From Streptomyces griseorubiginosus (lineage in GTDB: Bacteria > Actinomycetota > Actinomycetes > Streptomycetales > Streptomycetaceae), in contig NZ_KQ948737.1 in assembly GCF_001514195.1 (NCBI RefSeq), positions 638,012-702,011 on the forward strand: DNA of 64,000 nucleotides. Reading direction: 5' to 3'. The notes beneath the pieces are model-generated. The model was not told where the DNA came from. It saw only the letters and a program-made list of their open reading frames with translations, and searched no databases. Positions 36,649-44,017 of the stretch are shown piece after piece; the stretch's first letter is position 1, and each line of letters opens with the position of its first letter. A program made the position numbers and the translations under genes.

Positions 36649-37623
36649 ATGACCGTGTTGATTCTGACCTGCGAAGAGGATGTGACGGCCGACATGGTCG
36701 TGGTGCACCTCGACGCCACGGGGGTTCCGGTGGTCCGGCTCGATCCGGCCGATCTCACCGACGGGGTCGCGCTGTCCGGCGAGTACGTGCACGGCCGCTT
36801 CCGCGGCCATCTGTCGGCCGGCGGACGCCTGGTGGGCATCTCCGGGCTGCGTTCGATCTGGGTCCGCCGCCCGGGCACCCCGGCGGCCCGGGCCGCCGCG
36901 CCCTCGGAGTGGCTGACCGAGGAGTCCGGCCAGGCGCTGTACGGCATGCTGCGGGGCAGCGACGCCCGCTGGATGAACCATCCCGACGCGGCCCGCCGGG
37001 CCCGGCACAAGCCCTGGCAGCTACGGCTCGCGCAGCGCTGTTCGCTGCCCGTGCCGGCCACGATCGTGACAACGTTTCCGCAGGCCGCCCGGGAGTTCGC
37101 CGAGCGCTATCCGGATCTGGTGGTCAAGCCGGTCTCCGGCGCCCATCCGCAGGATCCGCCGCGGGCGGTGCCGACCAGCCGGGTCGCCCCGGACGCCGAC
37201 TTCGCGGCGGTCGCGTTCGGCCCGACGCTGCTCCAGCGGCGGGTGGCCAAGCGGGCCGACATCCGCCTGACCGTCGTGGGAGAGACGATGCTGGCCGCCC
37301 GGAAAGCCGCCGGCCCGGACGACGAGGTGGACGTCCGGTTCGCCCGGTCCGCCTCCTCCTGGCAGCCGGTCGACGTCCCGCCCCGGGTCGCCACGGCGGT
37401 CGGCGAGTATCTCCGGGCCGCCGAACTGGCCTACGGCGCGTTCGACTTCGCCGAGGACGGGGACGGGACCTGGTGGTTCCTGGAGTGCAACCAGTCGGGG
37501 CAGTTCGGGTTCATCGAGGTGGAGACCGGTCAGCCCATCGCGCGCAGCATCGCCGCGTGGCTGGCCCGGCCTGGGCCGGAGGACCGCTCCTCCGCGAACG
37601 GGGCCGGCTCGGCGGTGAACTGA
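36649..37623 (+). CDS. tgmB: ATP-grasp ribosomal peptide maturase (graspetide ligase)
   Basis: This 324-residue ligase catalyses ATP-dependent omega-ester or omega-amide bonds between side chains of the precursor core. The N-terminal ~100 residues (ILTCEEDVTADMVVVHLDATG, SIWVRRPGTP) form the pre-ATP-grasp domain. The ATP-grasp fold follows with PDLVVKPVSGAHP near 156-168, LLQRRVAKRADIRLTVVGE near 193-211, and metal/nucleotide residues in FDFAEDGDGTWWFLECNQSGQFGFIE near 265-290. It belongs with the SAV_5884-type (TgmB) maturases paired with TgmA-like precursors. The pair is often joined by a PIMT-like methyltransferase (TgmC). None is present here: the next gene is convergent and 8 bp away. 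Confidence 0.92.
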   Translation: MTVLILTCEEDVTADMVVVHLDATGVPVVRLDPADLTDGVALSGEYVHGRFRGHLSAGGRLVGISGLRSIWVRRPGTPAARAAAPSEWLTEESGQALYGMLRGSDARWMNHPDAARRARHKPWQLRLAQRCSLPVPATIVTTFPQAAREFAERYPDLVVKPVSGAHPQDPPRAVPTSRVAPDADFAAVAFGPTLLQRRVAKRADIRLTVVGETMLAARKAAGPDDEVDVRFARSASSWQPVDVPPRVATAVGEYLRAAELAYGAFDFAEDGDGTWWFLECNQSGQFGFIEVETGQPIARSIAAWLARPGPEDRSSANGAGSAVN

Positions 37624-37630
37624 GGCCGGG

Positions 37631-37846
37631 TCAGTAGGGCCGGGGGGCGGCGGGCGGAAGCGCGGGCACCCAGCCCTGGCCGGGCTGGGCGGGACGCTCG
37701 GGGGCGGGCGGGGACATCAGGGACTGGTACGGCCGCATGACGTACTCCAGTTCCCTGCGTACGCGCTCGGCCTCCCTGCGGGTCAGAGCGGGGACGTCGC
37801 CGCGTTCGGCGACGAGTCGGTCGTAGATGGGGGAATCCTGGAACAC
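37631..37846 (-). CDS. Small conserved hypothetical protein
   Basis: This 71-residue protein opens MFQDSPIYDRLVAERGDVP, continues with a basic/acidic helix (REAERVRRELEYVMRPY), and ends in a Pro-rich tail. It has no membrane segment or cysteine. Similar short proteins starting this way are common in Streptomyces, without known function. It is convergent with the graspetide ligase and separated from it by 8 bp, so it may share transcription termination with that operon; a functional link is not implied. Confidence 0.7.
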   Translation of the reverse strand: MFQDSPIYDRLVAERGDVPALTRREAERVRRELEYVMRPYQSLMSPPAPERPAQPGQGWVPALPPAAPRPY

Positions 37847-37962
37847 CCGTCAACGCGCCTTTCGTTCTCACGGCCCACGCGCGTGGGCACGGCTGCCGAG
37901 TCTAGGCGCCCCCACGCACCGACGTGCGAATTACGGCGTCGGGCTTGACGGTCCGCAGGGCC

Positions 37963-38418
37963 TCATGCGCCCGTGGTGGACCCCGGGCGGACGATCATCA
38001 GGACGGTCACGGTCGCCCACAGCAGGTTGAAGACCCCGGTGAACATGGCGAGTTGAACCGTACCGCGGCGCTCGACGCTCCCCCGCCCGGTCAGTTCCTC
38101 GAGAAGTTCGCCCTGCCGGGGCAGCACGAAAGCGGCGAGGACGCCGGCGGCGGCAGCGGTGAGGGCCATGGACGCGGTCAGCCACGCGTCGCCGAGGACC
38201 CCCATCGCGGCCCCGGTGGCGACGCCCAGGACCGGGACGGCGATGCCTACAGCGGCGTAGGCGCGGCAGATGCGGTGCAGCAGACGGACCGTGCCGACCC
38301 CGGTCGCCTCCTCGTGAGCCCGGCGGACGGCGGGCGGGAACATGCTGGCCGCGACGGTCACCGGCCCGACGGCGACGATCGCGGCGAGGACGTGCAGGGC
38401 CAGCAGGAACTTGGTCAT
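37963..38418 (-). CDS. DUF2269-like membrane protein
   Basis: This 151-residue protein has four transmembrane helices at about 3-25, 52-75, 80-102 and 125-147. The start MTKFLLALHVLAAIVAVGPVTVAASMFP and the later FVLPRQGELLEELTGRG fit DUF2269/YkoY-like integral membrane proteins, whose function is unknown. The first helix carries His9, conserved in this group and reminiscent of heme- or metal-binding helices. It is divergent from the GlxA-type regulator with 180 bp between them. It could be that regulator's target, but no operator was found. Confidence 0.8.
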   Translation of the reverse strand: MTKFLLALHVLAAIVAVGPVTVAASMFPPAVRRAHEEATGVGTVRLLHRICRAYAAVGIAVPVLGVATGAAMGVLGDAWLTASMALTAAAAGVLAAFVLPRQGELLEELTGRGSVERRGTVQLAMFTGVFNLLWATVTVLMIVRPGSTTGA

Positions 38419-38600
38419 GGGGTGGGGTGTCCTTCTCCGGTGCGGTCGGCGGTGCCCGATCACCCTAGGAACCCGCGGGACGATCACACAGCGGCAGAAA
38501 CGACAGCTTCCAACGGGTTCCCGCCAACCTCTCCGGCAGGGCGTTCCCACAGATGACCAGGGTGTACGGCCCTGGCGGGAATCCGCCTATCGTGGCGGGC

Positions 38601-39575
38601 ATGCATTCCGTGGCGATCCTGGCTCTCGACGACGTGGTGCCCTTCGACATGGCGGCGCCCATGCAGGTGTTCGACTGGACGCGCCTGCCCGACGGCCGCC
38701 CCGGTTACCGCGTCCGCCTGTGTGCGGAATCACCCGAGGTACGCGCGGACGGCGGCTTCTCCCTGCGCGTCGAACACGGCCTCGACGCTCTCGCCGAGGC
38801 CGACACGGTCGTCGTGCCGGGCCGCTCCCCCGCGGCCGGACCACCGTCTCCGCGCGTCCTGGCCGCACTGCGGGACGCGGCGGCGGCCGGGACCCGGATC
38901 GCGTCCGTGTGCGTGGGCGCGTTCGTGCTGGCCGAGGCGGGACTGCTGGACGGGCTGCGCGCCACCACCCACTGGGTGGCCGCGGACGAGCTCGCGCGGC
39001 GTTTCCCCGCCGTCGAGGTCCAGCCCGACGTGCTGTACGTGGACAACGGTCAGATCCTGACCTCGGCCGGCGCGGCCGCCGCCCTCGACATGTGTCTGCA
39101 CATGATCCGCCGGGACCTGGGCTCGGCCGTCGCCGCGCACGCCGCCCGGATGTCGGTCATGCCGCTGGAGCGGGAGGGCGGACAGGCCCAGTTCATCGTG
39201 TACGACCATCCGCCGGTGCCGCGCGGTTCGACGCTGGAGCCCGTGCTGGAGTGGGTCGAGGACAACCTGGCCCACGAGATCACCCTCGGGGCGATGGCCG
39301 CACGGTCGGGGATGAGCGAGCGCACCTTCAGCCGCCGGTTCCGTGAGCAGACGGGCAGCACGCCCTTGCAGTGGCTGCTGCGGGCCCGGGTGCGACGCGC
39401 CCAGTACCTGCTGGAGAACACCGCGCACCCGGTCGAACGGATAGCGCGGCAGGCGGGGTTCGGCTCCCCGACGGCCTTCCGGGAGCGGTTCCGCCGGGTG
39501 GTCGGCACCACTCCGCAGTCCTACCGGGCGGCCTTCCACGCGAAGGACGCGGTCCCGGCGGCGGCCCGAATCTGA
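38601..39575 (+). CDS. GlxA-family AraC-type regulator (DJ-1/PfpI domain plus HTH)
   Basis: This 324-residue regulator starts at ATG 38601. The N-terminal ~175 residues form a class I glutamine-amidotransferase/DJ-1-like domain (VAILALDDVVPFDMAAPMQVFDW, then IASVCVGAFVLAEAGLLDG with the elbow cysteine near 101). The C-terminal AraC-type double helix-turn-helix spans about 218-312 (TLGAMAARSGMSERTFSRRFREQTG, then IARQAGFGSPTAFRERFRRVVG). Such proteins usually activate genes of choline, carnitine or arginine catabolism or secondary metabolism on sensing a small ligand. The divergent membrane protein is the nearest candidate target. Confidence 0.93.
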   Translation: MHSVAILALDDVVPFDMAAPMQVFDWTRLPDGRPGYRVRLCAESPEVRADGGFSLRVEHGLDALAEADTVVVPGRSPAAGPPSPRVLAALRDAAAAGTRIASVCVGAFVLAEAGLLDGLRATTHWVAADELARRFPAVEVQPDVLYVDNGQILTSAGAAAALDMCLHMIRRDLGSAVAAHAARMSVMPLEREGGQAQFIVYDHPPVPRGSTLEPVLEWVEDNLAHEITLGAMAARSGMSERTFSRRFREQTGSTPLQWLLRARVRRAQYLLENTAHPVERIARQAGFGSPTAFRERFRRVVGTTPQSYRAAFHAKDAVPAAARI

Positions 39576-39598
39576 CCGCCCGCCGGGTCCGGCGTCAT

Positions 39599-39658
39599 GG
39601 GCCCTGCGCTCCCGGGCCGGGCGCTGCACTCCCGGGCCGGGCCCTGTGCGTCCCGGGC
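39599..39658. repeat. 20-bp GC repeat, three copies
   Basis: Units start at 39599, 39619 and 39639, each of the form GGG(C/G)CTG-x-CTCCCGGGCC. The array begins 23 bp after the GlxA-type gene's stop and lies between convergent genes. CCCGGG palindromes in each unit could form small hairpins that aid termination. Confidence 0.8.
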
Positions 39659-39675
39659 GCGGCGGCCCGGTTTCC

Positions 39676-39918
39676 TCAGACGGCCAGCGGCAGGCCGCTC
39701 TCCCCTTCGGGGTCCGTGTGTCCCACGGTCGGCAGCAGGGCGTCCGCCCTGGCCACCGCCTCGGCGACGTCGGTGGTGCCCATCATCACGCACAGTGAGT
39801 AGCTGACGTCGGCCAGCTCACGGGCCGTCGCCGGCCTCTCCCGCTCCGCCTGCGCGATCCTCAGCGACGCGTAGCGGGTCAGCAGCGTTCTGACGGCCTT
39901 CGGGTCCGGCACGAGCAC
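39676..39918 (-). CDS. DUF5133-like small protein
   Basis: This 80-residue protein starts at GTG 39918 with GAGGGG upstream. The sequence opens MLVPDPKAVRTLLTRYASLRIAQAERERP and has the signature ELADVSYSLCVMMGTTDVAEAVARAD, as in the DUF5133 proteins found in streptomycetes, usually in several paralogs and of unknown function. Helical, no membrane segment, one cysteine. It is convergent with the GlxA-type gene across the 20-bp repeat and divergent from the next small membrane protein. Confidence 0.8.
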   Translation of the reverse strand: MLVPDPKAVRTLLTRYASLRIAQAERERPATARELADVSYSLCVMMGTTDVAEAVARADALLPTVGHTDPEGESGLPLAV

Positions 39919-40092
39919 GAAGTGCCCCTCTCTCGATTTTTCGCTGCGTATGCCCGGTCTGGCCCGGACCAATCCCATCGGCCGCCGTCCGGCACGCAAT
40001 TGGCGCAATACCGTGCGACCGCACCCGCTTCCCCGAGGGGTCGCAAACCGTTGGACAAGGGGCATCCCTCGCACCATGAACGGTATACGCCC

Positions 40093-40449
40093 ATGAACCG
40101 CTCCGCAGGACTCCTCAGTGCCCTCTACCTCGCCACGACCACGGGACTCGTCTGGACGGCGGCCCTGACGCTGCGCGACGGCCCGGCGTGGGCCGCGTGT
40201 CTGTTCGCGGCGGCGAGCCTGGTGCCGGTGATCGCCGTCGTGCGGGAGTGCGTCCTCTGCGACCAGCGGCAGGCTCTGGCCGAGATGCGCAGGAGCACGG
40301 CCGCTCCGGGCGGCCCCGGCGCGGAGGCGGCCGACGCGATCGTCCGCGCCGAGCTGAAGACCGCGTGCTGCGAGCGCTGGTGGACGAGCTGCGGCACCGA
40401 CCACGACTCGACGTGCCCACGCCGGGTGCCCCGGAGCAGCGCGGCGTGA
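40093..40449 (+). CDS. Small membrane protein, Cys-rich tail
   Basis: This 118-residue protein starts at ATG 40093. Two hydrophobic helices are at about 5-27 and 33-50, then VRECVLCDQRQALAEMRR. The soluble C-terminal part has CCERWWTSCGTDHDSTC, so six cysteines lie outside the membrane helices, suggesting metal binding or disulfides. A TATACG element sits 5 bp before the ATG and would give an almost leaderless mRNA. I do not recognise the family. Confidence 0.7.
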   Translation: MNRSAGLLSALYLATTTGLVWTAALTLRDGPAWAACLFAAASLVPVIAVVRECVLCDQRQALAEMRRSTAAPGGPGAEAADAIVRAELKTACCERWWTSCGTDHDSTCPRRVPRSSAA

Positions 40450-40483
40450 CATCCAGCGGCCGGCCGGTGGTTCGGGCGAGCTG

Positions 40484-40499
40484 CCTGCCATGCGGCAGG
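40484..40499. terminator. Short hairpin between convergent genes
   Basis: CCTGCC (40484-40489) pairs with GGCAGG (40494-40499) around ATGC. It lies between the small membrane protein and the convergent helical-repeat gene. The stem is short, so the call is modest. Confidence 0.4.
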
Positions 40500-40518
40500 G
40501 GTGTAGGCGCCGCCGCTC

Positions 40519-41061
40519 CTACTCGTCCAGAGCGCGCGCGAGTTCCGTGGTGGCGTGGGCGATCTCCGTGTCGTCGTCGGCCATCAGGCTCTTGAGGGCA
40601 CCGCTCTTGGCCCGGACGGCCTGGCGGGCCTGGCGCTCCCAGACCACCGGGTTCTCACGGTGGTTGAGCAACTTGGGGTAGACGGCCGCGGTGCTCTCCC
40701 ACTGGCGGGCCCCGGCGATGCTCCTGAGCAGCTGGATGATCTCGGCCCGGCAGGTCACCTGCGGCAGTTGGGCGAGCTCCCAGAGGAAGGGGACGGTGGC
40801 GGCGGTGGCCTGCTCGACGACGAAGCCGTACTGGCAGATGCGCCGGCGCAGATCGACGAGGGCGGCACCGGCGGTCTCGGGATCGCCCCAGGCGACGCTG
40901 TTGAGGAGGAGCGGGATCGCCGCCGCGTTGCCGGTGGAGTCCTGGATCTCGCCCCAGGGGACCCGGCTCAGTGCCGTGAGGGGCGTGGTGCGCGCCACCC
41001 CGGCGGTGGGAGCGGGGCTGCTGGTGCGCTCGTGGCTCGGCTGGTCCGGAGCGGTGCGCAT
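40519..41061 (-). CDS. HEAT-like helical protein of unknown function
   Basis: This protein has about 180 residues from ATG 41061, where GGAAAGG lies about 10 nt upstream. ATG 41088, one base after the previous stop, would add 9 residues but has no ribosome site. After a polar N-terminus, residues 35-175 form short helical pairs resembling HEAT repeats (IPLLLNSVAWGDPETAGAALVDLRRRI, TVPFLWELAQLPQVTCRAEIIQLLRSIAG, LMADDDTEIAHATTELARAL). It probably mediates protein contacts. It lies directly downstream of, and on the same strand as, an anti-sigma-type ATPase gene. Confidence 0.75.
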   Translation of the reverse strand: MRTAPDQPSHERTSSPAPTAGVARTTPLTALSRVPWGEIQDSTGNAAAIPLLLNSVAWGDPETAGAALVDLRRRICQYGFVVEQATAATVPFLWELAQLPQVTCRAEIIQLLRSIAGARQWESTAAVYPKLLNHRENPVVWERQARQAVRAKSGALKSLMADDDTEIAHATTELARALDE

Positions 41062-41089
41062 GGCGTGAGACCTTTCCGCGGCGGTCATG

Positions 41090-41638
41090 TCAGGGAGGAG
41101 GGGCGGTCGACAGCTTGGCCCAGACGGTCTTGCCGGCCGGGGGCCGCGAGGTCCAGCCCCACTCCTCCGCCAGGGCGTCGACGATGTACAGCCCCCGGCC
41201 GTGCTCCCGCAGGGCGCAGTCGTCGGTGGGCGTGTACGCGGGTGGTTCGTCCCCGGGATCGGAGACGGTGACCAGCAGATGGCCGGGGCCCAGGGACAGC
41301 CCCAGCCACACCTCGGCCGAACCGTCCGCCGCCGGCCGGAGCACCGCGTGGGCCACGGCGTTGGCGGCGAGTTCGGTGATCACGAGGGTGGCGTCGTCGC
41401 TGCGGTGGCCGATCGACCAGCCGCCGAGAGTCTCGCGGGTGAAGGCACGGGCCCGGGCGAACCCCTCCCCGCTGCACGCCACGAGTAACGCGGCGGAGAC
41501 CAGGGGTCCGGCCGAGGGCGGGCGCCGGGCGCCGAGGGGATCCGGGCGCCGCAGGGACACACCGGCCGTGCCCGCATCACCCGCCCCCGGCACAGCCTCG
41601 CCCGGCGGCCGGAGTACATCTTTCGCAGGTGATGACAC
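41090..41638 (-). CDS. Anti-sigma-type ATP-binding protein (HATPase_c, RsbW-like)
   Basis: This protein has about 182 residues from GTG 41638 with GGGAG upstream. A disordered N-terminus of about 60 residues is followed by the Bergerat ATPase fold: N box VITELAANAVAHAV near 104-117, G1-like VTVSDPGDEPP near 138, and G2 HGRGLYIVDALAEEWG near 157-172. Such small ATPases act as serine kinases or anti-sigma factors. In Streptomyces they are often encoded beside DUF397 and DUF5753-type HTH proteins, exactly as here, where the other two are divergent. The partner anti-anti-sigma protein is not in the window. Confidence 0.9.
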   Translation of the reverse strand: MSSPAKDVLRPPGEAVPGAGDAGTAGVSLRRPDPLGARRPPSAGPLVSAALLVACSGEGFARARAFTRETLGGWSIGHRSDDATLVITELAANAVAHAVLRPAADGSAEVWLGLSLGPGHLLVTVSDPGDEPPAYTPTDDCALREHGRGLYIVDALAEEWGWTSRPPAGKTVWAKLSTAPPP

Positions 41639-41848
41639 GGCATCTCCCTGATGCGACGTCAAGACGGGGCGCAACCGCAGGGGTTGACGCTGGAGCTATT
41701 ATCCACGCTGAAGGCGCCCGCGTGCAATTGCACGAGAAATTGCGCGAAGGACGGGTGGGGCCACGGAGGTTGTGGATGTGCGCCCCCTCCCGGCCGGGCG
41801 GCCGGGCGACACGGCTCGGCGCCGTACGTGAACAGCAAGGAGACAGCA

Positions 41849-42079
41849 GTGCCACGAGTGCAGAACGGAGTGCGGGCGAGCTCGCTCGACGCCCGCTGGG
41901 TCAAGAGCCGTCACAGCAACGCCGAGGGCAACTGCGTCGAAGTGGCCTCACTGGTCGACGGTGGGGTCGCGGTGCGCAACTCCCGCTACCCCGACGGTCC
42001 CGCGCTGGTCTACACACCGGCCGAGGTCGCGGCGTTCGTCGCCGGCGCGAAGGACGGTGAGTTCGACCACCTGCTCTGA
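41849..42079 (+). CDS. DUF397-domain protein
   Basis: This 76-residue protein starts at GTG 41849, 6 nt after AAGGAG. It carries the complete DUF397 signature: ARWVKSRHSNAEGNCVEVA, then VAVRNSRYPDGPALVYTPAEVAAFVAGAKDGEFDHL. These small proteins work with DUF5753-type XRE regulators (the WhiJ/BldB-like system) that influence development and antibiotic production. Usually DUF397 follows the regulator; here it comes first, with the regulator 141 bp downstream on the same strand behind its own -10-like element. Confidence 0.95.
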   Translation: MPRVQNGVRASSLDARWVKSRHSNAEGNCVEVASLVDGGVAVRNSRYPDGPALVYTPAEVAAFVAGAKDGEFDHLL

Positions 42080-42180
42080 GGCGCGGGAGGGGCGTGCGAG
42101 GGGCGTGGGGACTCCGGCCTCAACTCCCGTACGCCGACCGGCTCCTACGGAATGATGCGGTACGGCCACGCTGCGTGCGA

Positions 42181-42186
42181 TAGTGT
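42181..42186 (+). promoter_or_regulatory. -10 element of the XRE regulator gene
   Basis: TAGTGT fits the TANNNT -10 and lies 34 bp before ATG 42221. No convincing -35 is visible. It suggests the regulator is transcribed separately from the DUF397 gene. Confidence 0.4.
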
Positions 42187-42220
42187 GAGTCGTCTCTGTG
42201 CCGGTTTACTGGGAGTCAGG

Positions 42221-43138
42221 ATGTCTGCCGCGTCCCACCGCATCTCCCGCCTGGAACCGTACCTGGACCGGTCCGAACCTGCTCCCACGCTGCTGAAGAT
42301 GCTGGTCGGCGTCCAGTTGGCGGGCTTCCGGGAGGATGCCGGGCTCGCCCAGGACCAGGCGGCGAAGTCCCTCGGGTTCAGCCCCGCCAAGCTGTCCCGC
42401 ATCGAGTCGGGCACGGGCCGCAGGCCCCCGTCGGAGAGCGACGTCCGCGCCCTTCTGGAGCTGTACGGCACCGAGGACTACGAGTCCTCGGTGCTCCTCA
42501 AGCTGCTCCAGCGCGCCGGAGAGCCGGGCTGGTGGCAGCGCTACGACAAGCGGCTGATGCCGGAGTGGTTCGACCGGCTGGTGGGGCTCCAGGAGGCGGC
42601 CGCGGCCATCCGCACCTTCGAGATCCAGTACGTCCCCGGCCTGCTCCAGACCCCTGACTACACCCGGGCCGTGGTGGAGCGCGGACTGCCGACCGCGCCC
42701 GCGAGCGAGGTGAACCGGCGCGTCGAACTGCGCACCCGGCGCGCCCAGTTGCTGCTGCGCCAGGACGCACCTCAACTGTGGGCGGTCATCGACGAGTCCG
42801 TGCTGCTGCGGGTGCTGGGCAGCCGGGAGGTCATGCGGGACCAGCTCGCGCACCTCGTCGAGATGGCCCAGCGTCCCAACGTGACCCTGCAGATCATCCC
42901 GTTGGACGTGACCAACGCCTCCGCCCCGGCCATCCCGATCACCTATCTGCGCTTCGGCGGTCTCGATCTGCCGGACGTCGTCTATCTGGAGCACATCAAG
43001 AGCGCCAACTTCCTGGAGGACCGGGACGAGACGGAGGAGTACCGCCTCGCCCTGGACCGGCTGGCGGACGACGCGCTCGAACCCCGGGCCTCGCTCGAGC
43101 GGTTGCGCGAGACGATGGACAGCCGTTACGGCGGCTGA
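42221..43138 (+). CDS. XRE-family HTH regulator with DUF5753 domain (WhiJ-like)
   Basis: This 305-residue protein starts at ATG 42221. The N-terminal XRE helix-turn-helix is at about 27-85 (LAGFREDAGLAQDQAAKSLGFSPAKLSRIESGTGRR). The DUF5753 sensor/effector domain follows from about 110 to 290 (IQYVPGLLQTPDYTRAV, RTRRAQLLLRQDAPQLWAVIDESVLLR, VTLQIIPLD, FLEDRDETEEYRLALDRLADDAL). It is the DNA-binding half of the regulator/DUF397 pairs that are abundant in Streptomyces. With the divergent HATPase gene it forms the common three-gene module. Its ligand is unknown. Confidence 0.95.
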   Translation: MSAASHRISRLEPYLDRSEPAPTLLKMLVGVQLAGFREDAGLAQDQAAKSLGFSPAKLSRIESGTGRRPPSESDVRALLELYGTEDYESSVLLKLLQRAGEPGWWQRYDKRLMPEWFDRLVGLQEAAAAIRTFEIQYVPGLLQTPDYTRAVVERGLPTAPASEVNRRVELRTRRAQLLLRQDAPQLWAVIDESVLLRVLGSREVMRDQLAHLVEMAQRPNVTLQIIPLDVTNASAPAIPITYLRFGGLDLPDVVYLEHIKSANFLEDRDETEEYRLALDRLADDALEPRASLERLRETMDSRYGG

Positions 43139-43148
43139 CGGTCCGACG

Positions 43149-43880
43149 TCAGTGGTCGCGCCCGAACAGGGCGGTCCAGAGGAAGGGTTCACCGAAGCGT
43201 GGCGACTCGGGCGGTTCGTCGTGCATGCGCCGCAGTTCGATCTCCGTGAGATCGCGGAAGATCCGGCGCAGGGAGTCCGCGCTGTAGGCGAGGCCGCCGT
43301 CGAGCCGGCCCTGCCGGTACAACTCCTCGTCGGACAGCTCCGATCCCATGGCGCCGTCGGTGAAACAGACGAGGCCGAAGCGACCGCCGGGTGCGAGATG
43401 CCGCTCCAGCAGGGCGAGGTAGCTGACGCGGCGGTGCGGTGGCAGGTGGTGGAAGCAGCCGGAGTCGTAGATCAGGTCGTAGTCGCCGCGGAGTTCGGTG
43501 CCCGCCAGACGGAAGGCGTCGCCGCACAGGAAGCGCACCTCGCCGGGCACCTCGCGGGCGCGCTCGCGGGCCCAGTCGATCGCCGCGGGTGAGAGGTCCA
43601 CGGCGTCGACCTCGAAGCCGAGCGAGGCGAGATACACCGCGTTGCGGCCGGGACCGCACCCCAGGTCGAGGGCACGGCCGGGGGTGACGAGACCGCGGTC
43701 GACGTACGACACCAGGTTCTCGTCGGGTGCGTCCGCGAAGAAGGGCACCGGCCGGGAGCGGTCGGCGTAGAAGCCGTCCCACCAGGAACCGGCGTCCGCC
43801 GTCCAGCGGTCGGCCTGGGGAGGGAAGAGGGTGTCGAGGAGTCGGAGGACGTCCTCGGTGGTGCGGATGGTGCGGTCCAT
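43149..43880 (-). CDS. Class I SAM-dependent methyltransferase
   Basis: This 243-residue protein starts at ATG 43880 with GGGAAGGGA upstream. SAM-binding motif I is ALDLGCGPGRNAVYLASLG near 70-88, followed by VDAVDLSPAAIDWARERA (motif II) and YDLIYDSGCFHHLPPH (motif IV) near 131-146, all typical of the methyltransferase-25/11 group. The N-terminal helical segment (WDGFYADRSRPVPFF) matches small-molecule or tellurite-resistance-like methyltransferases (TehB type). It is convergent with the XRE gene and cytoplasmic. The acceptor is not predictable. Confidence 0.92.
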   Translation of the reverse strand: MDRTIRTTEDVLRLLDTLFPPQADRWTADAGSWWDGFYADRSRPVPFFADAPDENLVSYVDRGLVTPGRALDLGCGPGRNAVYLASLGFEVDAVDLSPAAIDWARERAREVPGEVRFLCGDAFRLAGTELRGDYDLIYDSGCFHHLPPHRRVSYLALLERHLAPGGRFGLVCFTDGAMGSELSDEELYRQGRLDGGLAYSADSLRRIFRDLTEIELRRMHDEPPESPRFGEPFLWTALFGRDH

Positions 43881-44017
43881 GTCCGTGGCGTCCCTTCCCG
43901 GACGTGCCTGGTGCGTGGCGCAGGGCTGAACCACCGACCCTCAGCGCGCTGTCGCCGACACACGTGTGCCCCTGGCACCGGACCTTCGCAGGCGGGCCAA
44001 GGGCATCGGTGCGCGGG

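Noticed and set aside
40093..41061. Toxin-antitoxin pair
   Set aside because: The two small genes are convergent, not overlapping, and neither resembles a known toxin or antitoxin family.
43881..44017. Possible tRNA or small RNA gene between two methyltransferase genes
   Set aside because: No TTCGAAT-type T-arm, acceptor stem or CCA-proximal pairing could be found; no tRNA was seen anywhere in the window.
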